Of a stretch of 33,920 bases of DNA, positions 1 through 10,360 are shown one piece after another (within the stretch, counting starts at the first letter, position 1; each line of letters starts with the position of its first letter). Below the pieces are notes generated by a model. That model saw only the letters and a list, made by a program, of their open reading frames with translations, was not told the origin of the DNA and ran no database searches. Position numbers and translations under genes: made by a program. The stretch is from the NCBI GenBank assembly GCA_032718475.1, contig JAUCBJ010004446.1, positions 1 through 33,920 of the forward strand. Reading direction: 5' to 3'. The DNA comes from Nemertoderma westbladi (lineage: Eukaryota > Xenacoelomorpha > Nemertodermatida > Nemertodermatidae).

Positions 1-603
1 AACATACAGAGTCTCTCTTCCAGGCGCTCAGCCATCTGCTTAATAACTTTTTATAAAATTATTAACAAGTTAACTCCGGAGTACTTATTTTCCAGAATCC
101 CAATTACAGTAGGGCAAAACCCATCACATAGTTACCCTCTCAGAAACAGCGCCAACATTTCCCAAATATCGTACCGTAAAGACCTTTATGGCAAATCTTT
201 CTTTCCAAACACTATAAAAAAATGGAACGATCTCCCTTTTTCAACACGTTCACTCCCTCTCCCGACGTTTAAATCCCGACTCATTTCAAATAATGTTATC
301 AAACCATTTTACTGTGTTGGAACCCGCAAATTTCAAATCATTATCTGCCAGTTGCGACTGCGGTGTAGTGAATTATCTGCAGACATGGTATCCAGGCACC
401 TTCAGGACTCACCTGAGTGCACCTCATGCGGTGCTGCCACAGAAAACGCCTTTCACTTTTTTATAACTTGTCCGAGTTACTCTGGTGCCCGCCGTACACT
501 GAAGGTTGGGTTGGAAGCCATGGGGGCTTCACTGTCATTAAACTCTGTTTTAGAGGGACAAGGTATATCTGCGACCGATTACAACATTATTTCTCCCTTC
601 TAA
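1..603 (+). pseudogene. LINE ORF2 C-terminus (5' partial)
   Basis: Frame 1 is open from the window edge to a TAA at 601-603, about 200 residues. The first half has the layout of the region after the palm of CR1/jockey-type reverse transcriptases: a YKI-like segment, an LRN-like segment, then SFFPNTIKKWNDLP and an FK-R-L end (F and K near 270). The last part has CTSCGA then HFFITCP near 420-475, the C-x2-C / H-x4-C pattern seen at the C-terminus of many LINE ORF2 proteins. The upstream endonuclease and catalytic part lie outside the window. No neighbour suggests a host function. The LINE assignment is sure; the exact clade is not. Confidence 0.75.
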
Positions 604-1064
604 ACACCTTTATTGTCTCTACTCAGCGTTTTCGGCTACTTTCACAATAAAACAAAACCATTAGCCCAAAATATTTACTTACTTGCTTGCATATATACCT
701 TTTCCCTTCAACTGTCTTTGTTAGCTAATTAAATAGATTCATTTGGTAATGTAAATTAAATTTCACTGTATGTTGCTACATTATATTATTTTTATTTTTT
801 ATGTTTATTGATGTGCCTTCTATTTTGTGGCTTGGTTGTGAGTCAGCGCGCCCGTCGGTCTAGTATATTTTTATTTTATAAAGTTTATTGTTTACCATAT
901 ATTTACAACTGTCACTCCTAGCAACTCTAATCTGATATAATAACTAAGCTGGATATAGGGCCTTATCTGTCCGAATTGTTATTGTTATTGTCAATTGTCA
1001 TAATGTGACCCTGTTAAGCTTAATTCAATATACAGTCCTACCGCTAGAGAAAAAAAAAAAAAAA
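604..1064 (+). mobile_element. LINE 3' untranslated region with poly(A) tail
   Basis: AT-rich non-coding sequence follows the ORF2 stop and ends in a run of 15 A at 1050-1064. It directly abuts an unrelated endonuclease relic on the opposite strand. This fits the 3' end of a LINE copied by target-primed reverse transcription into an older element. I did not find a target-site duplication because the 5' end is outside the window. Confidence 0.6.
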
Positions 1065-2004
1065 CTGGGTTCCAGCCGAAAACAATTCATTTCCAGAGAT
1101 AAAATCCAGAAGATGGACGGAATTTCGGTTAACACTATTGCTATAGACGCAGGGCGATGTAGGTGATCGATGCAGACTTGCATTAAAGTCTCCCAGGAAT
1201 GTAAAGAATGCATGCTGATCCACTCCATCAGTAGCTGCTTGTAGATTGTGGTAGAAATTTTCCACCTCCTCTAAAGAAAAGTAGAAAGGTTGGAAAGTAG
1301 CACACAATCAGAACCACCTTAGGAAACTTCTTAGCCAGTCTTCCAGAACATGAGAAGTGGCAACGGATGATGCGGTTAAATATTTGGTCCATTTTGTCCA
1401 ATGCTGCATGTGCAGTTGGATTCATCAATAGACCAATTCCACCATTGCCACTATCATCTGCTGACGCGAGGGCGAGTCGCCAACCGCCCCTCATGTCCTT
1501 AATCAGAACCTCATCAGTCTGTCCAGTCTGCATTCGGTGCTCTTGAACACCTACTGTGCTAAGAGAAAGCTTATCTGCCAAGGCAGTCAGCTCACCTTGT
1601 CGCATTGCGGACCCGAGTGTTAGGGTGTGTACTGAGGCTAATCTAGTAACTTGCCTCAGATTCACCAATGGCTTTGTTGGTCGGAGTGGAACATGAGAGT
1701 AGCCTCCAACTCCAGAATCCCTCTCCCCATCACAATCTGGCCTCCCTGGTGACCCAGGGTTTGGGCCTGAAAGTTCGTCAGGGAAGTGACTCAAAGAATT
1801 GTTGGCTGCTGTCTCCCCAGTAGGGGGTGAGACAGGCAGCCGGTCAGGAGATAACTGACGCCTGTGAGGCCGATTGTGTCCGGTAATTCCACTGGCCTCT
1901 AATGGCCGGACCTCCGCATTACTAATGTAATCCATAGTGGGGGTTGGGGGGTGCTTTTTTGCAGAGTCAGCTCTCGGGGCAAATACCACACCCTGGTTTG
2001 CCAT
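1065..2004 (-). pseudogene. Non-LTR retrotransposon AP-type endonuclease, frameshifted
   Basis: Read on the - strand from an ATG at 2004. A Pro-rich leader of about 110 residues is followed by features of the exonuclease-endonuclease-phosphatase fold: TLTLGSAMRQGELTALADKL, then GVQEHR (catalytic E region), a GWRLALAS segment, GNGGIGLLM and an I-R-HFSCSG stretch ending in VVLIVCYFPT. The frame is then lost near 1300 and resumes in another frame (1044-1307) with EEVENFY and TFLGDFNAS, the GDFNA motif that supplies catalytic D and N. The gene ends abruptly at the poly(A) tail of the neighbouring LINE, so the rest of the endonuclease and the whole reverse transcriptase are missing. The closest style is RTE/CR1-like ORF2. 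Confidence 0.75.
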
Positions 2005-2400
2005 TCCACAGGGTGGGTGTCGCAGTGGAGTCAGATATCAGGCCCATCACCCATATCTACTCTGGCGCCAATGACCCACCATTGGCTGTGCAGCTCATCT
2101 GCTGGGTCATGCCCTGTAACCCTGCTGTCAGGTGCAGGTCGCAGTGAAGTGCACTCAGAGTGGACATGAGAACACTCTACTCCTGACCAGCCATTGGTAG
2201 ATCACCATCTACCTGGCCAGGCCATATACCCCTGCAGCCAAGTATATGGGTCCTTAATCCAGGACCAAGGGCGTCCTTATCCCGGAACGAAGGGGGTCCT
2301 AGTTACAGGACCAGATTTGCCCTAGTAAGAGGGTCTATGCAGCTACATGTGGCACCTCCTTTATGCTGCATGGAGGTGGCAAGTTTTCTTGATCAATGAC
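2005..2400 (-). mobile_element. Probable 5' leader of the endonuclease-bearing LINE
   Basis: GC-richer than its surroundings, continuous with the endonuclease start, with imperfect short repeats (GGACCAAGGGCGTCCTTATC / GGAACGAAGGGGGTCCTAGT). It has no open frame of its own. I assign it to the 5' untranslated part of the same element by position and composition only. Confidence 0.35.
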
Positions 2401-3601
2401 CTAGAATACTTGACCTGATAATATAAAGCCGGCATAGCTTTCTACACGTATAGGATGGATGGAGGTTCACGGCTCGTGCATACTGATTAACCAGAATGCA
2501 GGATGCAGCCATTTTACTATCGGTACTGTGTAATACTATAGTTGTAGCAGTGGCCGATACAAAATAAGTGTTGACAAGAATGCCGGAAGCTGGTTTGTGC
2601 TGGAATGTCTGCCAAAAACCTACTATACTTACTTATAGATACAAGATGGACTAATGGTGCAAAAGACCATACAGTACATCTACATGTTTAGTGGGTTTAA
2701 ATATTCGGTACATAACAGAACTCGGGGTCTTAAGTAACACTAACTTTCTGCTACTTTTCACACAACAGTGTAAAATAATTGTTCTAAAATTAAACTTTTA
2801 CGGCTAAGGATTGCAGTACTGTCTCACAAAATAAATTGCGTATTATCATATTAATACGGCTAAATACATTACATACAGTACACAGTTGTACTGTATGTAT
2901 GCTTACTTCGCTTTTTTTGTGGTGATTGTGTGAGATGTGATTTTTCTTGCTTCGTGAATGGGCATTATATAATTTCCATCATGTGAGTGGACCAGACTTT
3001 ACAAACAATATCTCAAGCTACATATGCAGTAGCCCCCTACTGTACAGTAGTTTCAGAACTTTCTGCACAAAATTATAGATAAGATGTTAATAAAATCCTT
3101 CCTTTATTAAATTTGTAAATTTTTAAAACTGCTATTTTCCCACCAATGTTCCCTGCAAAGAAGCATATTAAATTAAAATTATTTGCAATAATAGCGGAAT
3201 GGTAAAAAATTAAATTGATGAAAATTACATTAGGGGAAAGGAAAGGGGCAGTAGCAAGGCGATACCGGTACCTAATACAGGCCATGCATGACATGGGAGG
3301 CCTACGCAATATTACATTACATGGGAGGCCGACTTTGTAGAACCGTTAGGAACCATAGAAATGCATCAAATTTCATTACTTATCCTAACTTTTATCCGAG
3401 AATCTTTTAAGACTATTTTTGTTTTCAACAGTTTGCTACTTTTCCGTGGGTTACCCATTAGGCCTATTTAAGGGTATAACTTTTCGCTTTTTAACTATCC
3501 GTATGCATTCGCCGTATCCGTATGTGTTGGCAAATATACCAAAGAGCTAACTTTACAAGCTCTTTTTCCGTTATTGTGCTTAACTTTTCCAAAGTGTTAA
3601 C
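2401..3601. other. No gene recognised
   Basis: AT-rich sequence with scattered TACTGTA-like words. Open frames are short and unlike any family I recognise. Confidence 0.5.
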
Positions 3602-3937
3602 TCAAAGTGCTAACTCGTGGTCCTTGCAATCTGAAACTTTGTCAAAACTATTTTTAGACCATTTCCAACATGTTAGCATTTTACCACTTTTGCAGTCCAG
3701 TTTGTCATGTGTATGTAAAACATGGCCCCCCTTAGCGTTGAGAAGTGATCCAGATGCTGTGGTGAGTTTTATTAGAGTTAATTGCCACACGGAGTCTTTT
3801 ACTACTTCAGGCCTAATAACACTGACTTGTGATCCCGTGTCAATTAGAAATTTTGTTGATTGCGATACGACACCGTTGAGTATTACTGCGGTGAGTAAAT
3901 AATACGGCAGCATTATTACCCTCAGTGTGTGCTGCAT
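3602..3937 (-). pseudogene. Retropepsin-like protease fragment of an LTR retrotransposon (Ty3/gypsy-type)
   Basis: A 111-residue - strand frame contains FLIDTGSQVSVI (Asp about residue 33), the catalytic DTG loop of retroviral-type aspartic proteases, preceded by a hydrophobic strand (LLTAVILNGVV). It is followed by an LTTASGSLLNAKG segment that resembles the L-AA-GS stretch of gypsy-type proteases. No gag, reverse transcriptase, integrase or LTR was recognised on either side, so this is an isolated relic. The + strand frame at 3522-3902 is its antisense. The protease identity is well supported by the DTG context; the superfamily is inferred. Confidence 0.65.
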
Positions 3938-4009
3938 TAACCCTGAGGGTGCCTAGTTTTCCGAAGGTGAGTTTGAACGCGACGGTTGACGAGAGGATGG
4001 TGCCAGTTG

Positions 4010-4535
4010 GAAATCACCGAGAATTAATCGGAAACTTAAGGTCCGATTATTTAGAGCAGCAGTAGTTCCAGTACTCCTCTATGGGAGTCCATGCTTGGCT
4101 ATAACTGCAGAGGACACCAAATCCCTGGATGGCACATTCACAAGAATGCTACGCCGGGTTCATTGTGTAAAGCACAATGCACACATCTCCAACTAGGCAC
4201 TATATAACATTGGAGGTGTTTCATTGGTTCCCCCAAGCTTGACACTAGAACAAAATCGCCTCCGCTTTGCAGGACATTGTTTTCGCCGTGAGGACCAGCC
4301 AGTGCATAATCTTGTACTTTGCAGCCTCATGGAGTGAATAAGCATGGTGGACAGCCCATGACTTTCTTGAGACGCATCTTAAAGGACACTGGCCTTGAAG
4401 ATGCGGATTATCTAGCAAATGTCATGGGTGATAGGGAGTTGTGGCGGCGCAATTTTGTCGACAAGCCGGCACAGCATTCTTAAAAATGCAGCTGCAATGC
4501 AGCATGCCGATCCTAGTAGTAGTAGTAGTAGTATA
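4010..4535 (+). pseudogene. LINE reverse-transcriptase C-terminus and 3' end with (TAG)n tail
   Basis: From about 4033 the + strand reads KLKVRLFRAAVVPVLLYGS, then a CLAITAEDTKSLD stretch, MLRR, and after an internal stop RLRFAGHCFRREDQPV. This is the familiar C-terminal pattern of RTE-like ORF2 proteins (LLYG..., LR-GH--R). Several stops break the frame. The fragment ends near 4513-4534 in a TAG trinucleotide run, a common kind of 3' tail in this LINE group. It is strongly 5'-truncated. It may be the same family as the endonuclease fragment at 1065-2004, which lies in the other orientation, but that cannot be shown here. Confidence 0.7.
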
Positions 4536-4932
4536 TCATGAGTACAGTATATAGTAGGCCTATTATTAAATTATCGTATAAACAATTATTTGCAATTTGT
4601 GAGTGTGTTGTGTGTAGCCTATATGTGTAGTTATTTAATTAGCCAAAGAAAGCAGTAGCATAGCTAGTGTTGCTTTTTTTGGTCTAAAAGAAAAAAATCA
4701 AAAAAAATCGTGACATTCTAGTTCGATACCATCCAAAAGAGCACTCTACATCAAGCGACAGTATGTCTTGTTGATGGAAAGGGATTGCGTATAATGAGTT
4801 GTGTTTATGGTGGTTGTACACATGCAGATAAACTTCGGTATAATTAGTTTATTTCAGTCAGGTTGTTATAACAATCGAGGTTACGGCAAGCGATAATTAG
4901 GGCAAACGATGATGACGATAAATAAACAATTT
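4536..4932. other. No gene recognised
   Basis: Unique-looking AT-rich sequence between the LINE tail and the 39-bp array. No open frame of note on either strand. Confidence 0.5.
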
Positions 4933-5751
4933 AGATGATGACAGTGATTGGTTGTTGGTTGAATCGTGATTAGATGATGACAGTGACTGGTTGTTGGTTG
5001 AATCGTGATTAGATGATGACAGTGACTGGTTGTTGGTTGAATCGTGATTAGATGATGACAGTGACTGGTTGTTGGTTGAATCGTGATTAGATGATGACAG
5101 TGACTGGTTGTTGGTTGAATCGTGATTAGATGATGACAGTGACTGGTTGTTGGTTGAATCGTGATTAGATGATGACAGTGACTGGTTGTTGGTTGAATCG
5201 TGATTAAATGATGACAGTGACTGGTTGTTGGTTGAATCGTGATTAGATGATGACAGTGACTGGTTGTTGGTTGAATCGTGATTAGATGATGACAGTGACT
5301 GGTTGTTGGTTGAATCGTGATTAGATGATGACAGTGACTGGTTGTTGGTTGAATCGTGATTAGATGATGACAGTGACTGGTTGTTGGTTGAATCGTGATT
5401 AGATGATGACAGTGACTGGTTGTTGGTTGAATCGTGATTAGATGATGACAGTGACTGGTTGTTGGTTGAATCGTGATTAGATGATGACAGTGACTGGTTG
5501 TTGGTTGAATCGTGTTTAGATGATGACAGTGACTGGTTGTTGGTTGAATCGTGATTAGATGATGACAGTGACTGGTTGTTGGTTGAATCGTGATTAGATG
5601 ATGACAGTGACTGGTTGTTGGTTGAATCGTGATTAGATGATGACAGTGACTGGTTGTTGGTTGAATCGTGATTAGATGATGACAGTGACTGGTTGTTGGT
5701 TGAATCGTGATTAGATGATGACAGTGACTGGTTGTTGGTTGAATCGTGATT
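4933..5751. repeat. Minisatellite, 39-bp unit, 21 copies
   Basis: The unit begins AGATGATGACAGTGACTGGT and ends GAATCGTGATT. Unit starts fall every 39 bases from 4933 to 5713. Copies are almost identical; private changes are AGTGATTGG in the first copy, TTAAATGATG near 5205 and GTGTTTAGA near 5512. The + strand has in-frame stops. On the - strand two frames are open across the array because 39 is a multiple of three, but neither has an ATG. Confidence 0.95.
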
Positions 5752-5935
5752 AAAATGGATTGGATTAATTGTGAAGATATCGGAATTATTATTTGTTAAT
5801 TACTTATTAAAATTCCATTAATATTTATTTAAATTTTATTTTGTATTTTTTATTTATTTATTATTAGTGTAGTGAAAGGCTATTTAATAGGGAGATTTGA
5901 AATTTTATGGCTAATGAGTGACTTTGTGGGGCGAG

Positions 5936-6140
5936 CCACGAAGTGAGTGAACCTTAGCGTAGGGGTACCATTAATCAACCTGTCGTTCTGTCGCGTTTTT
6001 TTTCAGTATTTTATTTTAAACGTTAATAACTCGGCCAATCCTTGATGAAATCTATCCAAACTTGGTACACATGTTGTTTGGCAAAAGTTTGAAAATTTTC
6101 CAAGTAGAATTTGCGTGGGGCCTTCGTGCAGCATCAGTGT
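5936..6140 (-). repeat. Dispersed repeat, copy A
   Basis: Starts GTGGGGCGAGCCACGAAGTG and contains CCAAACTTGGTACACATG. Read on the - strand, its last part matches the end of the repeat at 23838-24327: a GTACCAAGTTTGG word, a GAGTTATTA / GACTTATTA word, GACGACAG-like and GCTAAGG words, then CTCACTTCGTGGCTCGCCCC. At 6117 it holds GTGGGGCCTTCGTGCAGCAT, which resembles the other end of copy B but in direct orientation. The order of blocks therefore differs from copy B. No coding sequence seen. Confidence 0.5.
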
Positions 6141-6906
6141 AACTGTTATTGCAGTTATAATAAATTTATTTATCCAAATTTAAAATGCGTTAAATTATTA
6201 TTACTGTAGGATAAATCAGATGGGTTTCTGACAAATTTTGCAATACATTGGGGCTGTCTGCATGTACCATGTGTACCGGTACTGTCAGGCTGTACTCAAT
6301 CCCTGAATCGAGAATCCTGCAATCAGTCAATACTGCAATACTGGTCAGCCGGTACCATACACTGCAGACATGCCATATCATGTAATCTAATTAAACATGG
6401 CCCCGGCAACCCTTGCGGTGATTATAGTTTAGGCCTAATTAGCCCAGTACCGGCACCGGTAATAATAATATAATAGTTTAGATAGTTACTGCTAATCATT
6501 CAGTCATTGGCACGGTACACCGTATTGCTGTACTGCCGTTGTAGTGCGCACCGTAGGTACCACCCTACTACCGGTACCGGCTGACCGGTGCCAACTAGCA
6601 CTTCAGCACTTGCAGACTTGCACAGCAACAGCACTACCGGCGATACACAGGTTGGAATTTATGTAGAGTTTGCTCAACAGTACAGATATAAAATAGTTAT
6701 CTAAATTATATACAGTATATTACTGTACTATTGACAAGTATTGAAATATATACCGTTATTCGTGTTATCAGTATTTGCAACATCTGACATTGAAGAGGTG
6801 AGAGAAGATGAATACCGGCACTCAACAAAACCAACGCTTATCACAGGTCGGTTGGTTACCTCGAAACCGGCGCGACTGTCCACTCGAATACAACTTCAAA
6901 ACATAA
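6141..6906. other. No gene recognised; ACCGGT-rich
   Basis: Contains many overlapping ACCGGT and GGTACC words (6270-6600). No coding signal was recognised on either strand. Confidence 0.45.
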
Positions 6907-7266
6907 ACGCCAACAAATAAACTCAAAGCGAATCGAACGTCTTCAGAAGAATCTGTCATTGGGACGAAGAAAAGGAAGCCGAAACCACGGGAATGGACCA
7001 CAGCTAAGATTGAATGCTCCCATTGTCAGAGTTCCTGGACCGAAATTGAAACACCAATTGCCGATGGGCTTGATCTCTCAAACCAAAACTTCCTCTGCGG
7101 GGTTTGCGCGGCAGTAATGATTGAAAGTCTGGAAGCTGGCATCCCTAGGTATTATTATTATAAAGAGCGTCAGCCTGCGTTTAATAAATATATTTTAATA
7201 CAAAACAGGTCGAACGCAAAGAGGCTTATAATGAAGACGAGTACTGCATTGATTATATTCCTATAA
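6907..7266 (+). pseudogene. Unrecognised coding remnant with CxxC...CxxC zinc-ribbon pattern
   Basis: An open frame without an ATG near its start runs from after a TAA (6904-6906) to a TAA at 7264-7266. Its middle reads SSEESVIGTKKRKPKPREWT, then CSHC (codons from 7015) and CGVC (codons from 7096), about 23 residues apart, with a basic N-terminal stretch. The protein-like part ends at IPR followed by CCTAG/GTATTA, which could be a splice donor. It could be a host exon or part of a LINE ORF1; nothing around it decides. I do not recognise the family. Confidence 0.35.
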
Positions 7267-7424
7267 ACCACATGGCTTCGCATATTGAACGTGCGTTTGG
7301 AAATAAGTTCGTGCTACCCTTCCGTGGGTGGTAGATGTCGCGGTTATGTATTGGTGGGTGGGAAGGGAGGGGGGGGGGGGTGCAGATTAAAAGGGGTGAA
7401 CACGTACTGTCCCCCTTTCTTTGA

Positions 7425-9360
7425 TTAATTGGTGGTGTGGGTTAATCTCTCATAACCTGATTTTGTGATACAGTCGCACAATTTTAATTTGTATCTCATA
7501 ACTGGGCCTCGTGCTGCGCGAAGGCCCCACGAACGTGTAATTGACTTACATTGTTTTATTTCCATGCTTAGTGAGTTCCATATAATAGTTCCTCTGTATT
7601 TTAATGAATTTTGTGTGGACTGTAATCTAGTACGGGGAATAAAATAGTTCTGCATTGTTGTGGATCTAGTAGCGTGATTGTGAATTTTGGATGTTTGTGT
7701 GAATTGGGTTGAGATGAAATCTTTCTTTTTATTATTATGAATCTCCCACATTAGTTTAGCTACTTCTAATTTATACAGTTTTTAAATTGGTAAAATATTT
7801 AGGGACTTGTAAATCGGGTTGGAGTGCGCTTGGTAATGATTGAAGGTGATTGCGCGTAATATTTTATTTATTTTGATTAGAATAGGGTTTATATATTTGT
7901 TATAAGAGTTGCCCCATAGTACTATGCCGTATAATATGTAAGGATGGATGAGTGTGAAATATAGCATTTTTAATATATTTAAAGGTAAAATGTGTCGAAT
8001 TTTGAAGAATATACCGCAGGATTTATAGATTTTCTTTAGGACATAGGCCCAGTGATTTTTCCATGTTAATTTATTATCGATCCATATTCCTAAAAAATTT
8101 GTTTCATTTTTGATGGCAATATTTATATTATTTATTTTAACGCTGTTTATTTGGTTTCTTTTTTTGTTTGAAAATATTAGGTATTCCGTCTTCTTTAGAT
8201 TTAGTGATAGTTTGTTATCAGCGAGCCATCCGTCCAGTTTCTGTAGTTCGTTATTTACAGTAGATATTAAGGTATTAGTATTGTGGTGTGTGTACACAGT
8301 TGTAGGTTTGTATCGTCGGCAAAGAGTTTAGTAATTAGTGATGTGCAATTCGGTAGGTCAGTAATGTATAGTAAGAATAGAGTACTGCTTAGAATTGCGC
8401 CTTGAGGTGTGCCACATAGTGGGGTAAGTGGTCCGGAGTTTGTATTATTAAGAACAACTACAGTATGTGTGACCTGTCTATAAGGAAGCTATTTAGTAAT
8501 TTGTGAGGAAGGCCTCAGGATTCCGTAGCTGTCTAAGTTTTTCAAAAGTATATTGTGGTTTAGGGTATCGAAGGCCTTCTTCAAGTCAATCGAGATTAAA
8601 CAACCTGCGTCCTGTGTGTTCAGAGTGTCTTGTAGGCGTTCAGTAATTGTAAGTATGGCGTCGGTAGTTGTAGATTTTTTTCTAAAGCCGTATTGTGAGT
8701 CAATCAGTATTGAGTTCTTGTGTAGGTAACTAATTAATTGAGTATTAATTATCCGTTCGTATATTTTGCTGAAGAGTGTTAGTACACAGATGGGACGGTA
8801 GTTATTCTTATCAGTGGGAGCTCCTGCTTTAAATACTGGTGTAATTTTTGCTTTTTTTAATATTGTGGGGAAGACGCCATATTGTATAGATATATTGATT
8901 AAGTGTGTTAAATGGGGTGCTAACTGCTAAGTTATATGCCGCGATTTTTATTAGTTTGAAGGGGAGGGTGTCAGTAATGGAAGGAGTTTGCTTTGCGGTG
9001 GTTGATGAATCGTGTTGGATTTCTGTTTGTCTTGGGGTTTTTTCTGCTAGTTTGGGGCCTATGTTTGCGAAGTGTTCATTGAATGTATTTGCAATATGTT
9101 TTGGATCAGTTGTTGTTTTTGTCTGGCCTGATGAAGTACAGTAGTACATGTTCATTTTTTCGGAGAATTTAAGTTTTTTGTTTTATTGTTATTTATAGTT
9201 TGCCATGTTTTCTTTGTGTTGTTTTTATTTTTCCTAAATTCTTTAGCGAAGCATTTTTGTTGCGCTGTTCTAAGTGTTTTTGTAAGTTCGTTCCGGTATT
9301 TTTTGTAATGGTCACTGTAATGGCTGGGAATATTTTTTGCTCGGTTGGTCGTAGCTTGGG
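7425..9360 (-). pseudogene. LINE ORF2 reverse transcriptase, 5'-truncated and broken
   Basis: Read right to left: KKYRNELTKTLRTAQQK and KKTWQTINNN (about 9310-9190), NTFNEHFANIGPKLAEK (9090-9030), NNYRPICVL (near 8800), a SIDLKKAFDTLNH palm motif (near 8580), GTPQGAILS (near 8410), FADDTN with the catalytic Asp pair (near 8320), KTEYLIFSNKK (about 8190) and the thumb ending WGNSYNKYINPILIKINK. The end near 7560 has YRGTIIWNSL. Stops and frame changes at about 8500, 8300 and 7780 make it non-functional. The order and motifs fit CR1/jockey-superfamily LINEs. The endonuclease is missing, and a + strand coding remnant begins where it stops. Confidence 0.85.
7503..7535 (-). repeat. 33-bp hairpin-like insert in the LINE frame
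   Basis: Between LINE codons for SIT and VMRYKL sit 11 extra codons reading RSWGLRAARGP. The DNA on the - strand is CGTTCGTGGGGCCTTCGCGC then AGCACGAGGCCCA. GGGCCTTCG and CGAGGCCC can form a stem. The same CGTTCGTGGGGCCTTCGCGC word starts the repeat at 23838. The insert is exactly in frame. Confidence 0.4.
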
Positions 9361-9616
9361 CAATATTTGTGTGAAAGATAGCTTGAGAACAGCTGATTCT
9401 TCAAACGGGTCTGTTGATAAATTGGATAAAAACGAACGCCATTTAATCGCTGCCCGAACAGAGATTGATGTTCAAATCTTAACATCGATATGTTATTATC
9501 ATCGTAGGAATTATCTTAGCAACTATTCAAACATCCAAAGAAAATGCTGTGATCCCTTTGCTCATCACGCTAAGAAGCCTGTAAAAACTGGATTGAGTGA
9601 ATTTGTTATTGATTAA
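9358..9616 (+). pseudogene. Unrecognised coding remnant, IC...H...CCDPF...H
   Basis: The last part of a + strand frame looks protein-like: DKNERHLIAARTEIDVQ, then a SICYYHRR segment, IQRKCCDPFAHHAKK and a stop at 9614-9616. Spaced Cys and His (C..H..CC..HH) suggest metal binding. It begins where the - strand LINE homology ends, so the LINE probably interrupted it. I do not recognise the family. It may be an exon or part of another transposon. Confidence 0.3.
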
Positions 9617-9777
9617 TTGATTATTTGATATTCCATATAATTCCATGTGCCAGTCTCTCTGTTTATATTTGTTGTTATGAAATATTAAATTTTGTTAATA
9701 TGATTTTACATGTCACTTTTGCTTTATCTTTCACTTTTGATTTAAATTCGTTATATATTTATATATATTTAACTTAA

Positions 9778-9798
9778 GGGGGGGGGGGGGGGGGGGGG
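9778..9798. repeat. G homopolymer (21 bases)
   Basis: An unbroken run of G on the + strand. Read length accuracy in such a run is doubtful, and it could form G-quadruplexes. Confidence 0.9.
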
Positions 9799-9962
9799 TA
9801 AAAATTATACGAAATTAGACTGATTACTTCTAAAAATGAAACTGGAACCTGTTCTATTGAGTTTCGTTTATTGTTTTGGTTAGATTAACGTGTCACTGTT
9901 TACTCACAGTTTAAACATGCGATGAGGCACCGTTGGGCGATATAATTAGACTGTACCATGTC

Positions 9963-10360
9963 TGGTTTGCACCAGTGTCTGCACCATTGTCTGCACCAGT
10001 GTCTGCACCAGGTATCTGCACCATTGTCTGCACCAGTGTCTGCTCCAGTATCTGCACCACTGTCTGCACCAGTGTTTGCACCACAATCAGCACCACTGTC
10101 TACACCACTGTCTGCACCACTGTCTGCACCACTGTCTGCACCAGTGTCTGCACCACGTGTCTGCACCATTGTCTGCACCAGTGTCTGCTCCAGTATCTGC
10201 ACCAATGTCTGCACCAGTGTTTGCACCACTGTCTGCACCACTGTCTGCACCACAGTTTGCACCACTGTCTGCACCACTGTATGCACCAGTGTCTGCACCA
10301 CTGTTTCTGCACCACTGTCTGCGCCGCTGTCTGCATCAATGTCTGCACCAGTGTCTGCTT
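9963..10360. repeat. Minisatellite, 12-bp unit (GTCTGCACCACT-like), about 33 copies
   Basis: The core GTCTGCACCA plus two variable bases (GT, CT, TT) repeats every 12 bases with rare slips. Because 12 is a multiple of three and the unit lacks stops, several frames are open on both strands. They give Ser-Ala-Pro-Leu, Cys-Thr-Thr-Val or Gln-Thr-Val-Val repeats. These frames are products of the repeat, not genes. Confidence 0.9.

Noticed and set aside
1025-1307. Frames that end in poly-Phe
   Set aside because: They read through the LINE poly(A) tail at 1050-1064 from an unrelated endonuclease relic.
3522-3902. 126-residue + strand protein
   Set aside because: Antisense to the DTG protease fragment, which shows family motifs on the - strand.
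4933-5751. CRISPR array
   Set aside because: Units follow each other directly with no variable spacers, and the surrounding genes are animal.
8905-9144. + strand frame as a protein
   Set aside because: Antisense of the LINE reverse-transcriptase remnant.
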